DNA of 26,982 nt, taken from NCBI GenBank assembly GCA_964614415.1, contig CAZTLE010000032.1, positions 1-26,982 on the forward strand, read 5' to 3'. Source of the DNA: CAZTLE01 sp964614415. Lineage in GTDB: Bacteria; Bacteroidota; Bacteroidia; Flavobacteriales; Flavobacteriaceae. Below are positions 6,421 through 16,600 of the stretch, in pieces; the stretch's first letter is position 1, and every line of letters begins with the position of its first letter. Position numbers and translations under genes: made by a program. The notes beneath the pieces are model-generated. The model was given only the letters and a program-made list of their open reading frames with translations, searched no databases and had not been told where the DNA came from.

Positions 6421-7428
6421 ATGACACAAAAGTCCTTGAAGCATATCATACTCCTCAACCTGGGTGCATTTGTATTGGTGCTACTGCTTGAGCTCATGAG
6501 TAATTGGATTATTAAGGATAAATTAGGTTCCGATTATGCACTATTCATGCACAGTTTGAATTATACTGTGCACATTATGGGAATCATCTGGATCAATCAT
6601 TTTATTCTCATTCCATTTGTCCTGGACAAAAAGCGCTATTTGCCATTCACAATACTCCTTGTCGCTACCATCCTTGCTGCCATATCTACCAAAATAAACT
6701 TCGAATACAGTTGGACCGCGATTTCTAAGTTTTTCTTCTTCTTTTTATATACCACCGGAACCGGAATGGCTGCTTTCTTTTTGCGAAGAAACATGCGTAT
6801 TCAACGAGAAAACAGTGAAAAAGAGAAATTGCAAAAAGAGATGGAGCTCAACTATCTAAAGGAGCAGGTGAATCCTCATTTTCTTTTCAATTCTCTGAAC
6901 AGTATTTATTCGCTATCAAGAAAGCAATCGCCCGAAACACCGGATGTTGTCATGCAACTCTCCGAATTAATGCGATATCAATTGGAGAGTTCCAAAAAAG
7001 ACATGGTTTTAGTACAGGAGGAACTTGAATTCATAGAAAACTATGTACTGCTTGAAGAAAAAAGGCTAAGCCAGCGCTGCCAGGTAGAATTTACCATAGA
7101 AGGTGATGTGTCGGGCCTAAAGATCGCTCCGATGCTGCTCATTCCATTTGTTGAAAACGCCCTTAAACACGGCGCCCAAAGCACAAATGAGCCGAGTACC
7201 ATTGATATTTCTGCCACCATCCGGGACACTACGCTTCATTTTTCTGTGGTCAACTCAAAGCCTTCCAGGATATCTGAATTAAAAAGTAGTGGCCTCGGAC
7301 TCTCGAATGTGAAAAGACGTTTAAACCTCTTATATCCGGGCACGCACTCCCTGAAAATTGACGATACGAAAAAAACGTATCGCGTAACTTTAGCTGTAGA
7401 TTTAACCTCCGGAATCCTCAAAGAATAG
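6421..7428 (+). CDS. LytS-like sensor histidine kinase (His_kinase family, NPHFLFN type)
   Basis: The 335-residue membrane kinase has four hydrophobic segments at about 7-26, 48-68, 74-90 and 102-121, then a charged coiled-coil linker (125-148). The phospho-acceptor box NPHFLFN has His153, the N-box is PFVENALKHG (242-251), and a G-box reads SSGLGLSNVKRRL. This arrangement is typical of the short LytS/YehU kinases that pair with LytTR regulators in Bacteroidota. No large sensor domain is present, so the signal is probably sensed within or at the membrane. The stop codon lies 3 bp before the regulator's ATG, indicating co-transcription. Confidence 0.95.
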   Translation: MTQKSLKHIILLNLGAFVLVLLLELMSNWIIKDKLGSDYALFMHSLNYTVHIMGIIWINHFILIPFVLDKKRYLPFTILLVATILAAISTKINFEYSWTAISKFFFFFLYTTGTGMAAFFLRRNMRIQRENSEKEKLQKEMELNYLKEQVNPHFLFNSLNSIYSLSRKQSPETPDVVMQLSELMRYQLESSKKDMVLVQEELEFIENYVLLEEKRLSQRCQVEFTIEGDVSGLKIAPMLLIPFVENALKHGAQSTNEPSTIDISATIRDTTLHFSVVNSKPSRISELKSSGLGLSNVKRRLNLLYPGTHSLKIDDTKKTYRVTLAVDLTSGILKE

Positions 7429-7431
7429 TGG

Positions 7432-8127
7432 ATGATTAAGATTGGCATCATAGACGATGAAATACTGGCGCGTGAAGTGCTGGAAGAGTATTGCTCGAAA
7501 ATTGACAACTTCGAATTGGTAATAAGCACGGGGAATCCGCTTGAGTTTGTCAATTTCGTGCAACAACACAAAGTGGATCTTATCTTTTTGGATATTGAAA
7601 TGCCGGAACTGAATGGCATGGAGATTTTGCGTTCCATGATCAATCCTCCCAGGGTAATATTAACGACAGCCTATTCCGAATATGCTTTGGAAAGCTATAA
7701 CTATGATGTGGTGGATTATTTACTGAAGCCCATCAAAATTGAACGCTTCCTGAAAGCCATAAACAAGGTGGTAGCCTCCAGGATCGCTGAGCCTGAAAAG
7801 AGCAGTGGAATTGAAGAACTTCAGATAAAGCACGACGGTCTCCCGGTGAATATCCCCTTGTCTTCCATACTATACATTCAGAGTTTTGGAAACTATTTGA
7901 AAATATTCACCGATTCACGGATGTACCTAATCACTGAAACATTGGCCAATATTACCACGCTCCTGCCTGAAAACTTCCAGCGCACCCATAAATCGTACAT
8001 TGCCAATCTGGAAAGAGTTTCGAAGGCCACCCGGACCAATCTCCGGATTGAAAATAATGAAGTCCCAGTGAGTGCTACGTATAAGGTGGTTGTTTCTGAA
8101 AAACTGAAAGGTTTGGCGAAGCGATAA
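7432..8127 (+). CDS. LytTR-family DNA-binding response regulator
   Basis: The 231-residue protein has an N-terminal receiver domain with acidic pocket Asp8/Asp9, phospho-acceptor Asp54 in LIFLDIEMPELNG, the Thr of ILTTAY, and Lys99 in YLLKP. The C-terminal region (about 127-231) is a LytTR DNA-binding domain, with the typical SILYIQSFGNYLKIF and FQRTHKSYIANL segments. It is the cognate partner of the kinase encoded 3 bp upstream. Targets cannot be read from the sequence; the adjacent divergent esterase/beta-lactamase gene is a reasonable first guess. Confidence 0.95.
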   Translation: MIKIGIIDDEILAREVLEEYCSKIDNFELVISTGNPLEFVNFVQQHKVDLIFLDIEMPELNGMEILRSMINPPRVILTTAYSEYALESYNYDVVDYLLKPIKIERFLKAINKVVASRIAEPEKSSGIEELQIKHDGLPVNIPLSSILYIQSFGNYLKIFTDSRMYLITETLANITTLLPENFQRTHKSYIANLERVSKATRTNLRIENNEVPVSATYKVVVSEKLKGLAKR

Positions 8128-8254
8128 CGTTGATGTGAAGACGCTGACATACACTTCCCCTTCCCTCCTGCCTTGCTATACAGGCTAATAAACGATAAAT
8201 CATATTGCGCAAAGAGGTGCTGCCAGACAGCTTTTTCCGGGCCAGGTAAATCTC

Positions 8255-9877
8255 TTAAGCATTCCCTTTCATCTTCTGTTTCAGATGATCCGAAAGACGT
8301 AATGACAAGGCGACCAGGGTAAGTGTTGGATTCGGGGCTCCGGAAGTTGAAAAACAACCGGCACCGGCGACATACAGGTTTTGAATGCCATGTACCTTAC
8401 AATTGGCATCAACCACCCCATTCCTGGGGTCATCACTCATGCGTGTGGTACCCATGTGGTGCCAGCCTCCATTGGTGCCTTCCGGCCAGGTAATGTTATC
8501 ATTTTCATCCTGCAAAAACTCTTTGAGCCTAATACGTCCCAAACCTGCCAGACCCATTTGCTGCCCGATGATGTTATATATGGTACGTATACTTCTCTTA
8601 TCCAGTTCGGTGAGTTGCCAATGAAGATTCACTCTGGGCATGCCCAGAGCGTCCTTTTCCCCGCCCAGGGTCACACGTGAATCCGGGTTAGGTGCCTGCT
8701 CTATACGGGTTTGAAATTCAAAGCTGTTGGTCATTTGCAACCTGTCGAACATCTCAATCAGCCTTTCGAATTTTTCCTCTTCCGTCTGTGGCTCCTCTGC
8801 TGTCTCATCATCACCGGTTAGTTCGGCATTCGCTTCCATAGCCGCTTCGGTCCAGTTTCTAATGAGATTGTCCATCGACTTTCTGGGATCGTCATTTTGC
8901 CAGATGTCCATTCTCGCTTGTTGATTTTTTGCGATGCTCAAGGGAACCAATCCACCCGTACCGTTCAAAATTTTATGCGCTCTCTGAGCCTGTTCGGAAA
9001 TGGCCAGTTCGGCATAGATACCACAATCACCGCTATAGGAATACAACTTGGCCGGAAACGGTTTGTACAACCATAATTCAGCTGACTGGATCTCAAGGTG
9101 CTCCATAAAATAGCGCCCCACATTATCATGATCATTACCTATTCCGTTTTTAGCCTGGGTATTGGAAGCCAGTAACATTCGCGCATTCTGAATAGATCCT
9201 CCTGCCAAAATAAAGTGCCTGGCACGAACGGTATGGGTTTTTCCGGCAAGATTCTTAACGGTTACTTCGCGAATATCGGTTACTTCTTCATTAGCTACGA
9301 TATCAGTGAGTGTAGCATAGGTATAAAGGTGAATGTTCCTGGCTTTCTTTATGGTATCAGCATAGGTCGGTCCAAACCTCAGGGCGTTGATATGCCATAA
9401 TTTGCTCCACACCACTTCGTCATTGAGCTCGAATTGCTTAAGATCGGGAATCTGCTCCTGCCAGTACGCAAGATCATAGTTGTAGGGTCCTAATTTAATC
9501 GCTTCATGCGCTTTGGCGTAGTAGGTATCGAGGTCTTCCCGGGTAATTGGCCACCCACTATGCGGCACCCAATCCCGTTTCTGAAAATCGATCGCATCCA
9601 TGGGAGAACACATACCTGCCCAATGCCCGGTAGTACCTCCGAAAAAAGCAAGACGACTCGCTCTCAAGGGGTAATATCGTTGTCCGGAAGTAGTCCCGTG
9701 AATCAAATCCTGAACATCGTTATCATATTCAAATCCGCCACTTTCAAGAAGAATGATTTTGTATGGAGTATCGATCCAATCGAGGGCGATACTAAGACCT
9801 GCGGCCCCGGCTCCAACAATACATACATCACCGTCTATGATCGAATTGTTTGGAAGGTTTCTGGCATCTGTAAACAT
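8255..9877 (-). CDS. GMC-family FAD-dependent oxidoreductase
   Basis: The 540-residue protein has a dinucleotide-binding GAGAAG at 22-27 with the acidic residue Glu45 ending the second strand (LLESGG), as in FAD-binding Rossmann folds. The C-terminal GMC region has GGWHHMGTTRM, with the His pair at 473-474, and GAPNPT with Asn516 in the place of the second active-site residue, followed by the terminal FAD-contact helix. Such enzymes oxidise alcohols or sugars, and the bacterial membrane-linked group pairs with a small gluconate 2-dehydrogenase subunit 3-like protein, which here is the gene 2 bp upstream. An acidic, low-complexity insert (about 350-375, EETEE-rich) is unusual. There is no signal peptide, so it may be exported with its partner. 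The substrate is unknown. Confidence 0.9.
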   Translation of the reverse strand: MFTDARNLPNNSIIDGDVCIVGAGAAGLSIALDWIDTPYKIILLESGGFEYDNDVQDLIHGTTSGQRYYPLRASRLAFFGGTTGHWAGMCSPMDAIDFQKRDWVPHSGWPITREDLDTYYAKAHEAIKLGPYNYDLAYWQEQIPDLKQFELNDEVVWSKLWHINALRFGPTYADTIKKARNIHLYTYATLTDIVANEEVTDIREVTVKNLAGKTHTVRARHFILAGGSIQNARMLLASNTQAKNGIGNDHDNVGRYFMEHLEIQSAELWLYKPFPAKLYSYSGDCGIYAELAISEQAQRAHKILNGTGGLVPLSIAKNQQARMDIWQNDDPRKSMDNLIRNWTEAAMEANAELTGDDETAEEPQTEEEKFERLIEMFDRLQMTNSFEFQTRIEQAPNPDSRVTLGGEKDALGMPRVNLHWQLTELDKRSIRTIYNIIGQQMGLAGLGRIRLKEFLQDENDNITWPEGTNGGWHHMGTTRMSDDPRNGVVDANCKVHGIQNLYVAGAGCFSTSGAPNPTLTLVALSLRLSDHLKQKMKGNA

Positions 9878-9879
9878 AA

Positions 9880-10263
9880 TTAGCTAAGATTAGTGAGCGC
9901 GGAAAGCGCACATTGACGCGCTTCAAACCGGGAAAGCACCCACCCGTCGATCATCATCGTATTTCCTGTTTCAAAGTCAGTCTTAATTTGGTTAGTAATA
10001 GCCTCGGGTAGTCCGGTTTCGGTATTCGAAATGTCCTTCATTAACCCATCAACCAACGACCGAATGTTGTTTTCATCGGCTGCGTTTTTAAGATACGAAT
10101 TCCCAATCCCGGTGACCTGTTCGACATTCAACAGTCCGGACAACGAATTCGGTTGAGCCAAAACAGCTTCATAATCAACATCACCTTGATTCATACATGC
10201 CCATGGTATGGCAGTTGCCAATAATCCTGTTGTGCCGATTGCAACAAATCTTCTTCGCTTCAT
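9880..10263 (-). CDS. small twin-arginine-signal partner of the GMC oxidoreductase
   Basis: The 127-residue protein starts MKRRRFVAIGTTGLL, a Tat-like signal, with a Cys at the end of the hydrophobic stretch (IPWAC) that could be lipidated. The C-terminal GWVLSRFEARQCALSAL resembles the conserved end of gluconate 2-dehydrogenase subunit 3-like proteins ('gw.lS.tEarlcAL..L'). In known cases this subunit is exported by Tat together with its GMC partner. The gap to the oxidoreductase gene is 2 bp (TAA-TT-ATG), so the two are almost certainly translated together. Confidence 0.8.
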   Translation of the reverse strand: MKRRRFVAIGTTGLLATAIPWACMNQGDVDYEAVLAQPNSLSGLLNVEQVTGIGNSYLKNAADENNIRSLVDGLMKDISNTETGLPEAITNQIKTDFETGNTMMIDGWVLSRFEARQCALSALTNLS

Positions 10264-10354
10264 ATATTCCAGTTTAAAAACAGCTAATAACCAAACTCTT
10301 TTCCCGTAGTAGATGGAAAATCAAAATATGCCCCAACAATTTGGATATTAAAAA

Positions 10355-10376
10355 GTTACCCCGTAACCAAGGTAAC
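10355..10376. promoter_or_regulatory. GTTACC/GGTAAC inverted repeat with a third half-site
   Basis: GTTACC (10355-10360) and GGTAAC (10371-10376) are exact reverse complements 10 bp apart. A third half-site, GTAACC, lies between them. The element sits in the 234-bp divergent gap between the GMC operon and the secreted-protein gene at 10498, where an operator would be expected. The binding protein is unknown. Confidence 0.35.
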
Positions 10377-10497
10377 AAATTTCGACAAGAAATGAGATAA
10401 CAAACCATCGTTTTGAGCCTGCAACTACAATCCTATATCCCGGAAGTGTCTTATATTTAAAGCCGAATCAAACACAGCACGTAATACGTTTCACTCT

Positions 10498-11196
10498 ATG
10501 AAAGCAGCCCTTTTATTTTTAATTCAGGTTTTTCTTATCCTTCCGTCTTTTGCACAGGAAACAGAACCAAAATCAAGCGATAATTCTTTTCAAACCACCC
10601 GAGCTGGGTTTGGTGAAATGTCCGGATTTAATATGGGCCCCGGATTCATAAATCCACGAGTACGAACGGAGGGATCTGCCTATTATTTTGACAATTGGGA
10701 TACACAGGCCGTTGTGTATCTAAAAGAACAAGGTCGATATAAGGTCGAACAAGTGAATATTAATTTGATGGACAACAAATTGGAGGCCCTGTACGACGAG
10801 AACAATGTAGTGGTGCTCGAAACGGAAAAGGTGCTACAGGTAATAGTCAACGACAAGATTTTTAGAGCGCTTACCGTTGATAAAAAACCCCAATTACTGG
10901 AGCTGTTTTATAATGAAAAAGTGTCCGTTTATAAACACTACAGCATACGATACAGAAAGAGCGATCCAAATCCCATGATCAACAGAAAAACGAACAAATA
11001 CACGCGGAGCGAAACCTATTACCTACACCGGGACGGTCAACTTATCAAGATAAAATTGACCAACAAGTCATTTGCGAAACTCTTTGCGACAGGCGATCAT
11101 AGTGAAGAAGCGATCGTGGACTTTATCAAAGAAAATGATCTATCATTAAAAAAAGACGGCGATCTCCGTCAGGTATTAAATTTTATCAGCAAATAG
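10498..11196 (+). CDS. secreted protein of unknown function
   Basis: The 232-residue protein has a signal peptide (ALLFLIQVFLILPSFAQ, cleavage before Glu). The mature part is beta-rich and mildly basic (YYFDNWDTQAVVYL, LYDENNVVVLE), and a C-terminal helix follows (EEAIVDFIKENDLSLKK). The Lys-rich C-terminal half and the ending DLRQVLNFISK are of a kind I associate with conserved Bacteroidota periplasmic proteins of unknown role. No catalytic motif is seen. An imperfect -7 (TATATTTA) occurs upstream. It has its own 113-bp gap before the next gene. Confidence 0.8.
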   Translation: MKAALLFLIQVFLILPSFAQETEPKSSDNSFQTTRAGFGEMSGFNMGPGFINPRVRTEGSAYYFDNWDTQAVVYLKEQGRYKVEQVNINLMDNKLEALYDENNVVVLETEKVLQVIVNDKIFRALTVDKKPQLLELFYNEKVSVYKHYSIRYRKSDPNPMINRKTNKYTRSETYYLHRDGQLIKIKLTNKSFAKLFATGDHSEEAIVDFIKENDLSLKKDGDLRQVLNFISK

Positions 11197-11310
11197 TCTC
11201 TGCGGAACATGCGCCCGGCATGTCAGGCTTTCATTGTGGCTTTGGAATTCACTACTAGTTTTAACCAAACGCTAAGAGAAAACACAGGTCATAATCCCTA
11301 GCTTTGGGTT

Positions 11311-12507
11311 ATGAAAAAGTATCCCTTGCTATGCCTGGCTATTGTAATGATGCAAACGGCCTGCAGTCAAAAGAAAAGTGCCGCTACTGCGTTGTACAAG
11401 GACGTTACCGAAACACATCTGCCTTATAAAGATCTACAGCAACTCTCTATGGACGCAGGAATAGCCGATCTCGACGCCGACGGCGACTTTGACATCCTGA
11501 TAGCCAACGAGCATCGTCCCAATATTCTGTTGATCAACGATGGCAATGGTAAATTCTCCAACGAAAGTGCCACACGCATCCCGCAAGTACCTCATGACAG
11601 TGAAGATATTGGCATAGCCGACTTCGATGGTGACAGTGATCTGGATATTATTGTGGTGAGTGAAGACGATCAAACCAACGAACTGTACCTGAACAAAGGT
11701 GACGGCACCTTCGAAAATGCCGGGGATCGCATTCCGGTAACCGGTACCTCAAATTCGGTGGTTGTGTTTGATTTCAATGGTGATGGGGCTGAAGACGTCA
11801 TGATTGGAAACAATGGTCAGAATAACATACTCATCAATGACGGAAAAGGGTTTTTCAAAGATGAAACCGAAACCCGATTGGGCCTGTTTACAGACGTTAC
11901 CCAGGATATTACCCTGGCCGATATCGATAATGACGGCGACGTGGATGTCCTTTTAGGGAACGAAGATGCCAACCGGATTCTGATTAACAATGGAAAGGGG
12001 TTTTTCGAGGATCAGTCAGCCGACCGGCTCCCCTATCGCTCTGAGCTGGAAGAAACCCGGGAAGTAGTGGTAGCCGATATCGATAGCGATGGCGATATGG
12101 ACATCTTATATGGTAATGTACAGGCCTTTGTGGCAAATGCTTCACGACAAAACCGATTGCTTCGCAATGACGGCAAAGGCTTCTTTACGGATATCACCGG
12201 CACGCACCTACCCGGGGACAACAACCGCTGCTTTGGAGTGGCCTTTTTGGATTTAGACCGTGACGGGGATGCCGATATCATTACCGGAAACACCAATGGT
12301 GCCCGGTTTGCAGGTGATAGCCCGTTCAGCGTATATCTGAATGACGGCAAGGGATTGTATCAGGAATCTACTGAAGTGCTCCCCGAAAACATTAAAGGAC
12401 GAGGATTTGATATCGACTTTGAGGACTTTAACGGGGACGGCATAAAAGACCTGTTCTTAAGCAATCGGGGATCACAGGATTTTCTGCTTTTCGGAACCGG
12501 GAATTGA
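11311..12507 (+). CDS. FG-GAP/VCBS-repeat lipoprotein, seven repeats
   Basis: The 398-residue protein has a lipoprotein signal ending MQTAC (Cys18). Seven calcium-binding type D-x-(D/N)-x-D-G loops occur in order: DLDADGD, DFDGDSD, DFNGDGA, DIDNDGD, DIDSDGD, DLDRDGD and DFNGDGI. Most are followed by an 'N-x-L-L-x-N-D-G-K-G-x-F' strand unit. Seven blades predict a closed beta-propeller of the integrin-alpha/VCBS type, probably facing the cell exterior or periplasm and binding carbohydrate or protein ligands. Family members lack an enzyme function. A TAGCTTTG (11299-11306) matching the -7 consensus lies only 4 bp before the ATG and would give a leaderless message; this may be chance. Confidence 0.9.
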   Translation: MKKYPLLCLAIVMMQTACSQKKSAATALYKDVTETHLPYKDLQQLSMDAGIADLDADGDFDILIANEHRPNILLINDGNGKFSNESATRIPQVPHDSEDIGIADFDGDSDLDIIVVSEDDQTNELYLNKGDGTFENAGDRIPVTGTSNSVVVFDFNGDGAEDVMIGNNGQNNILINDGKGFFKDETETRLGLFTDVTQDITLADIDNDGDVDVLLGNEDANRILINNGKGFFEDQSADRLPYRSELEETREVVVADIDSDGDMDILYGNVQAFVANASRQNRLLRNDGKGFFTDITGTHLPGDNNRCFGVAFLDLDRDGDADIITGNTNGARFAGDSPFSVYLNDGKGLYQESTEVLPENIKGRGFDIDFEDFNGDGIKDLFLSNRGSQDFLLFGTGN

Positions 12508-12614
12508 ATACACACTCCCCTACCGAATAGTTTTAAGGAATTCTGATTTCCGAAGACTAACCGCATTAATTAATACCTTTAACCTTCCAAATACTAATCT
12601 GAAATACCACTATC

Positions 12615-13517
12615 ATGCGCCGTACCAGTAATCTCATTCTATTAGCTGTATGCCTCTTTGTTCTTAATTCCTGCAAGCAGAAAGAGCCTACTACAACTGA
12701 AGAAGCAACCCCTGTCGATACTACAAATGCCGATCTAAAAGAAGCCTTGACTTTCTATGCTTCGTTTGATCAAGGCGTTGATGCTGATTTTGCCCTGGGT
12801 GATGCCCGTATGTACACGGTACCAAACAGACAAGCCCGAGATTCGGCTCAGGTAGGATTGCATAAACCGGATATAACACGACAAGAAGGAAAAGGGCGAT
12901 ACGGTGCCGGACTCGTATTTACGGAGCGCAGCCCAGGTTATATCTATTATCCCAGTGAAAAGAACATCGAGTACAGTACAGACGACTGGAGCGGGGCCAT
13001 TTCTTTTTGGTTGCGCCTGGACCCGGAAACCGACCTGGAACCCGGCTATTGTGATCCCATTCAAATCACCGATGTGAGTTACAACGATGCTGCTATTTGG
13101 GTAGATTTCACCAAAGAAAACCCAAGGGACTTCAGATTGGGTGTTATTGGAGACCGGGATGTTTGGAACCCAAATCCCGAAGGCCCGGACAATGAGAACC
13201 CGATTTTTATCGAGCGTCTTCCAGCGGTAAAGAATCCACCTTTCGGAAGTGATGTATGGACCCACGTTTTGATTAATTTCTCCCGTTTAAATACGGAGAA
13301 CGGACAGGCCTCACTTTACATGAATGGTGTGCACCAGGGAGCCCGTAACAATATAGATACTCCTTTTACCTGGGATTTGGCACAATCCAATATCTATCTG
13401 GGTCTTGGGTATATTGGACTTATGGATGAATTGTCCATTTTCAACAGAAGATTAACCAACAAAGAAGTTAGTACGCTGTATCAACTCGAGAAGGGCGTAC
13501 AGACTCTGTTGGATTAA
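12615..13517 (+). CDS. LamG-like (concanavalin A-fold) lipoprotein
   Basis: The 300-residue protein has a signal ending VLNSC (Cys20), followed by a Thr/Glu-rich linker. Residues about 45-290 match a LamG-like jelly roll: an initial LTFYASFDQG strand, a GAGLVF strand, SGAISFWLRLDP, WTHVLINFSR, ASLYMNGV, and the closing GLMDELSIFNRRLTNKEV pattern typical of the family. It is probably surface-exposed and carbohydrate-binding. It lies 107 bp after the VCBS lipoprotein in the same direction. A TACCTTTA at 12574-12581 is one base off the -7 consensus. Confidence 0.85.
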   Translation: MRRTSNLILLAVCLFVLNSCKQKEPTTTEEATPVDTTNADLKEALTFYASFDQGVDADFALGDARMYTVPNRQARDSAQVGLHKPDITRQEGKGRYGAGLVFTERSPGYIYYPSEKNIEYSTDDWSGAISFWLRLDPETDLEPGYCDPIQITDVSYNDAAIWVDFTKENPRDFRLGVIGDRDVWNPNPEGPDNENPIFIERLPAVKNPPFGSDVWTHVLINFSRLNTENGQASLYMNGVHQGARNNIDTPFTWDLAQSNIYLGLGYIGLMDELSIFNRRLTNKEVSTLYQLEKGVQTLLD

Positions 13518-13589
13518 ATCTTTTGGAATACAGGTATTGATGCCATTAAAATGAAGTGACAAACCATATAAAATCTATAACCAATTGAA

Positions 13590-13629
13590 AAAGAGTCCGC
13601 CTGAATAGAGGTATTCAGGCGGACTCTTT
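13590..13629. terminator. strong bidirectional terminator
   Basis: An 18-bp perfect stem (left arm 13590-13607, right arm 13612-13629) closes on a GAGG loop and is GC-rich in the middle. A-rich sequence precedes the left arm and CTTTCTCT follows the right. It lies between the converging LamG lipoprotein gene and the 1096-residue protein gene and can stop transcription from both. Confidence 0.95.
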
Positions 13630-13677
13630 CTCTAAGGATCGACAGTTCTCTGTGCAGAACCTTATTCTCCTTTGGCG

Positions 13678-16600
13678 CTAATCTTCATTCTCAGACCCAC
13701 GTCCCGGAGTATAGGGTGCACCAGAATCGATTAATTTTTGTTCCAGGACTCTTAGGTCGTTGTTAAAAATACGCTCCATATTTGCTTTTATAGCGGTCAC
13801 TTCATCCTTCGCTATGGCATAACTGTCGCGGTGGGTTTTAGTTGGCGTTGCTGTGGAATATTTCTGTTCCCAACCAATAGACCCTAAACGACTGGCGGGA
13901 GAGGGTGGCTGATCCATATCCAAGCGACGTTTCACAGAGTCGCCATACATCGCTAATTGCACTTCGCTCAACTGATCTTCGATGGCTTTGACATCTGCCG
14001 CCAGACTACCCAACGGTTGTTCCGAACGTTTTATGGCAGCTTTAATATGTCTCAGCTTATTTCTGGATTCCGACATCAATCGCTGCGCAATTCCCATATC
14101 CGCCTGCAGTTTGGCCAGTGCTTTTTGGAAGGCGACCTTTTCCGCACGGTTTTCAGCAGGCATTTCTACATTTTCCAGTGCTTTCACTTCAAAACTTACA
14201 GGTGCGGCAAGCCCGGTTAGCGCTCCGTCCTTTAATAAGCTCATCTCTACGGTGTAAACGCCCGGTGCTACCAAGGTCCCTTCATCCCGCCCACTAAACG
14301 GATTGTAGAATGAAGGTTTATTCAAATTGATTGGGTTTTGAAGCGTATACCTCAAATTCCAATGGAAACGCTGTACTCCTTTTTTTGCCGGTTTGAACTC
14401 TTTCTTCACAACCTTGCCATTTACATCTTTAATGGTAAACACTAGCTCCGGTTTACCTTCTTCACTCTCTGCTTTTAGGGCTTCATAGCTGGGATAAGGT
14501 GTATCTTCCCCGGATTTTATGCGTTCCTTTTCTTCCTTCTGGCGCTTATCTTTCAAAGATTTGTAATCCGAATTGTAGTAATAGGTAATTACAGCCTCCG
14601 GACCAAGGTTCGGTGCGGTGTAAAAGTTATCTCCCTGAAACGATTTGCCAGGCAATCCCAAAGGACTGCTTTGCTCCCACATTAAGGCCGTTCTTACGGG
14701 ATAAATTCGGGCTTCGTATGAAGGTTCGGAATTTTCAACATCCCGTAAAGCCGAATAGTCGTCCATAACGTAAAAACCACGACCAAAGGTACCCAATACC
14801 AAATCGTTCTCACGCTCCTGAATGGCTATGTCCCTGACTGCTATCGTGGGTAGCCCATTCTTTAATTGTTTCCAATGCAGACCCTGATCGGGTGAAAAGA
14901 ACACCCCAAATTCTGATCCCGCAAAAAGTAAATTACGATCTACATGATCCTCTTCAATGGCATACACACTCCCCCGTTCCGGAAGGTTCGATTGTATGGC
15001 GGTCCAACTTGCTCCTTTGTTATTAGACTTAAATACATACGGTTTGAAGTCTCCGTACTTATGATGGTTAAAGGCCACGTAAATGACATTCTCGTCGTGC
15101 CTGGATAAGTACACGCTATTGACATAGGATTGTCTCGGTGCTCCCGCAATATTGGATATTTTCTTCCAGGTCTGCCCTCCATCTTCGGAAATATGAACGA
15201 GGCCATCATCGGTTCCGGCCGCTAATAAATTTCTGTTCAAGGGTGATTCTGAAAACGCAACTATACTTCCGTAAAGCGAAGTAGAACCGTTCTTCGACAC
15301 GGCATCAATACTCACCACCCTATCATACACTTTTAAGCTGTTTCGATCGATTTGTTGTGAAAGGTCATCACTTATAACATCCCAGCTGTTCCCATAATCA
15401 TTCGATCTAAAGACTTTGTTTGCTGAAAAATACAATCGTCCGGGTACATGTCTGCTCACCACCAAAGGTGCATCCCAGTTGAAGCGGTAAGCGTTCTCGC
15501 CTCTTCTTGCCTTGGGCTTGATTCCGACTGTTTCCCCACTCTTTTTGTCAAAACGCACCAATCCACCATACTGTGATTGGGCATAAACTATATTCGGATT
15601 ATTGGGATCTATTTGAGACTCAAAACCATCACCCCCATTGGTAATATACCATTCGGAATTTCGAATGCCGTGATTGGTTAATACCCGGGAAGGCCCTCCC
15701 ATACTGAAATTGTCCTGGGTACCGCCATAAATATTATAGAACGGATAGTCATTGTCTACGGCAACTTTATAAAATTGAGTAACCGGCAGGTTCTTCTTAA
15801 AATCCCAGGTTTTTGCCGCATCAAATGTCTCATAGATTCCCCCATCACATCCAACTACCCAGTGTTTATTATTATGTGGATTAATCCACATGCAGTGATT
15901 ATCCACGTGCTTGGTGTCCTCGCCAACAAATTTGAACGTTTTACCTCCGTCATGGGTCACGGACATCCAGGTGTCCATAGAATATACCGTATGCTCATCG
16001 ACAGGATCCGCAATGATCTCCTGGTAGTAATTTCCGCTGGTCACATGGGAGCCTCTTTTCTCCCAACTGGCACCTCTATTCGTGGAGGCATAGAATCCAC
16101 CTTTACCGTTGGCCGCTTCCACAATAGCGTAAATAATTTCCGGATTCGCCGGTGAAATGGCTAATCCTATCCGGCCTAATTCTTCACCGGGTAACCCCTT
16201 GTTGATTTTTGTCCAGGTCGCTCCACCATCAACACTCTTGTGCATGGCTGATCCCGGGCCACCACCCACATAAGTAAAGACGTGCCGACGTCTCTGATGC
16301 GTGGATGCATAAAGGATATTTGGGTCCCTTGGATCCATAACTACATCGTTCACACCTGTATGTTCATCAACTTCTATAACAGAATTCCAGGTTTTTCCAC
16401 CATCTTCGGTTTTATAGAGACCTCTGTCACCGCCTTTATTCCATAGAGGGCCTATTGCCGCCACATAAACCACATCGGAGTTTTCAGGATGCACAATGAT
16501 CTTTCCGATATGTTCGGAATTCTTAAGCCCCATGTGCTTCCAGGACTTACCCCCGTCCATGGATTTGTACACCCCATCACCGTAAGCAACAGAGCGCTGG

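Noticed and set aside
7893..8357. 154-codon minus-strand frame spanning the gap between the LytTR gene and the GMC gene
   Set aside because: It overlaps the LytTR C-terminus and the GMC 3' end in other frames, with no domain or start context. The 127-bp gap itself shows no gene or clear terminator.
10379..10397. Third REP-like arm (TTCGACAAG)
   Set aside because: Only nine bases match and the rest of the arm and its complement are missing.
11207..11223. ACATGC/GCATGT hairpin after the secreted-protein gene as a terminator
   Set aside because: The stem is only 6 bp and no U-tract follows.
12735..13265. 176-codon open frame on the minus strand
   Set aside because: It lies entirely inside the LamG-like lipoprotein gene, has no recognisable domain, and its composition is that of an antisense shadow.
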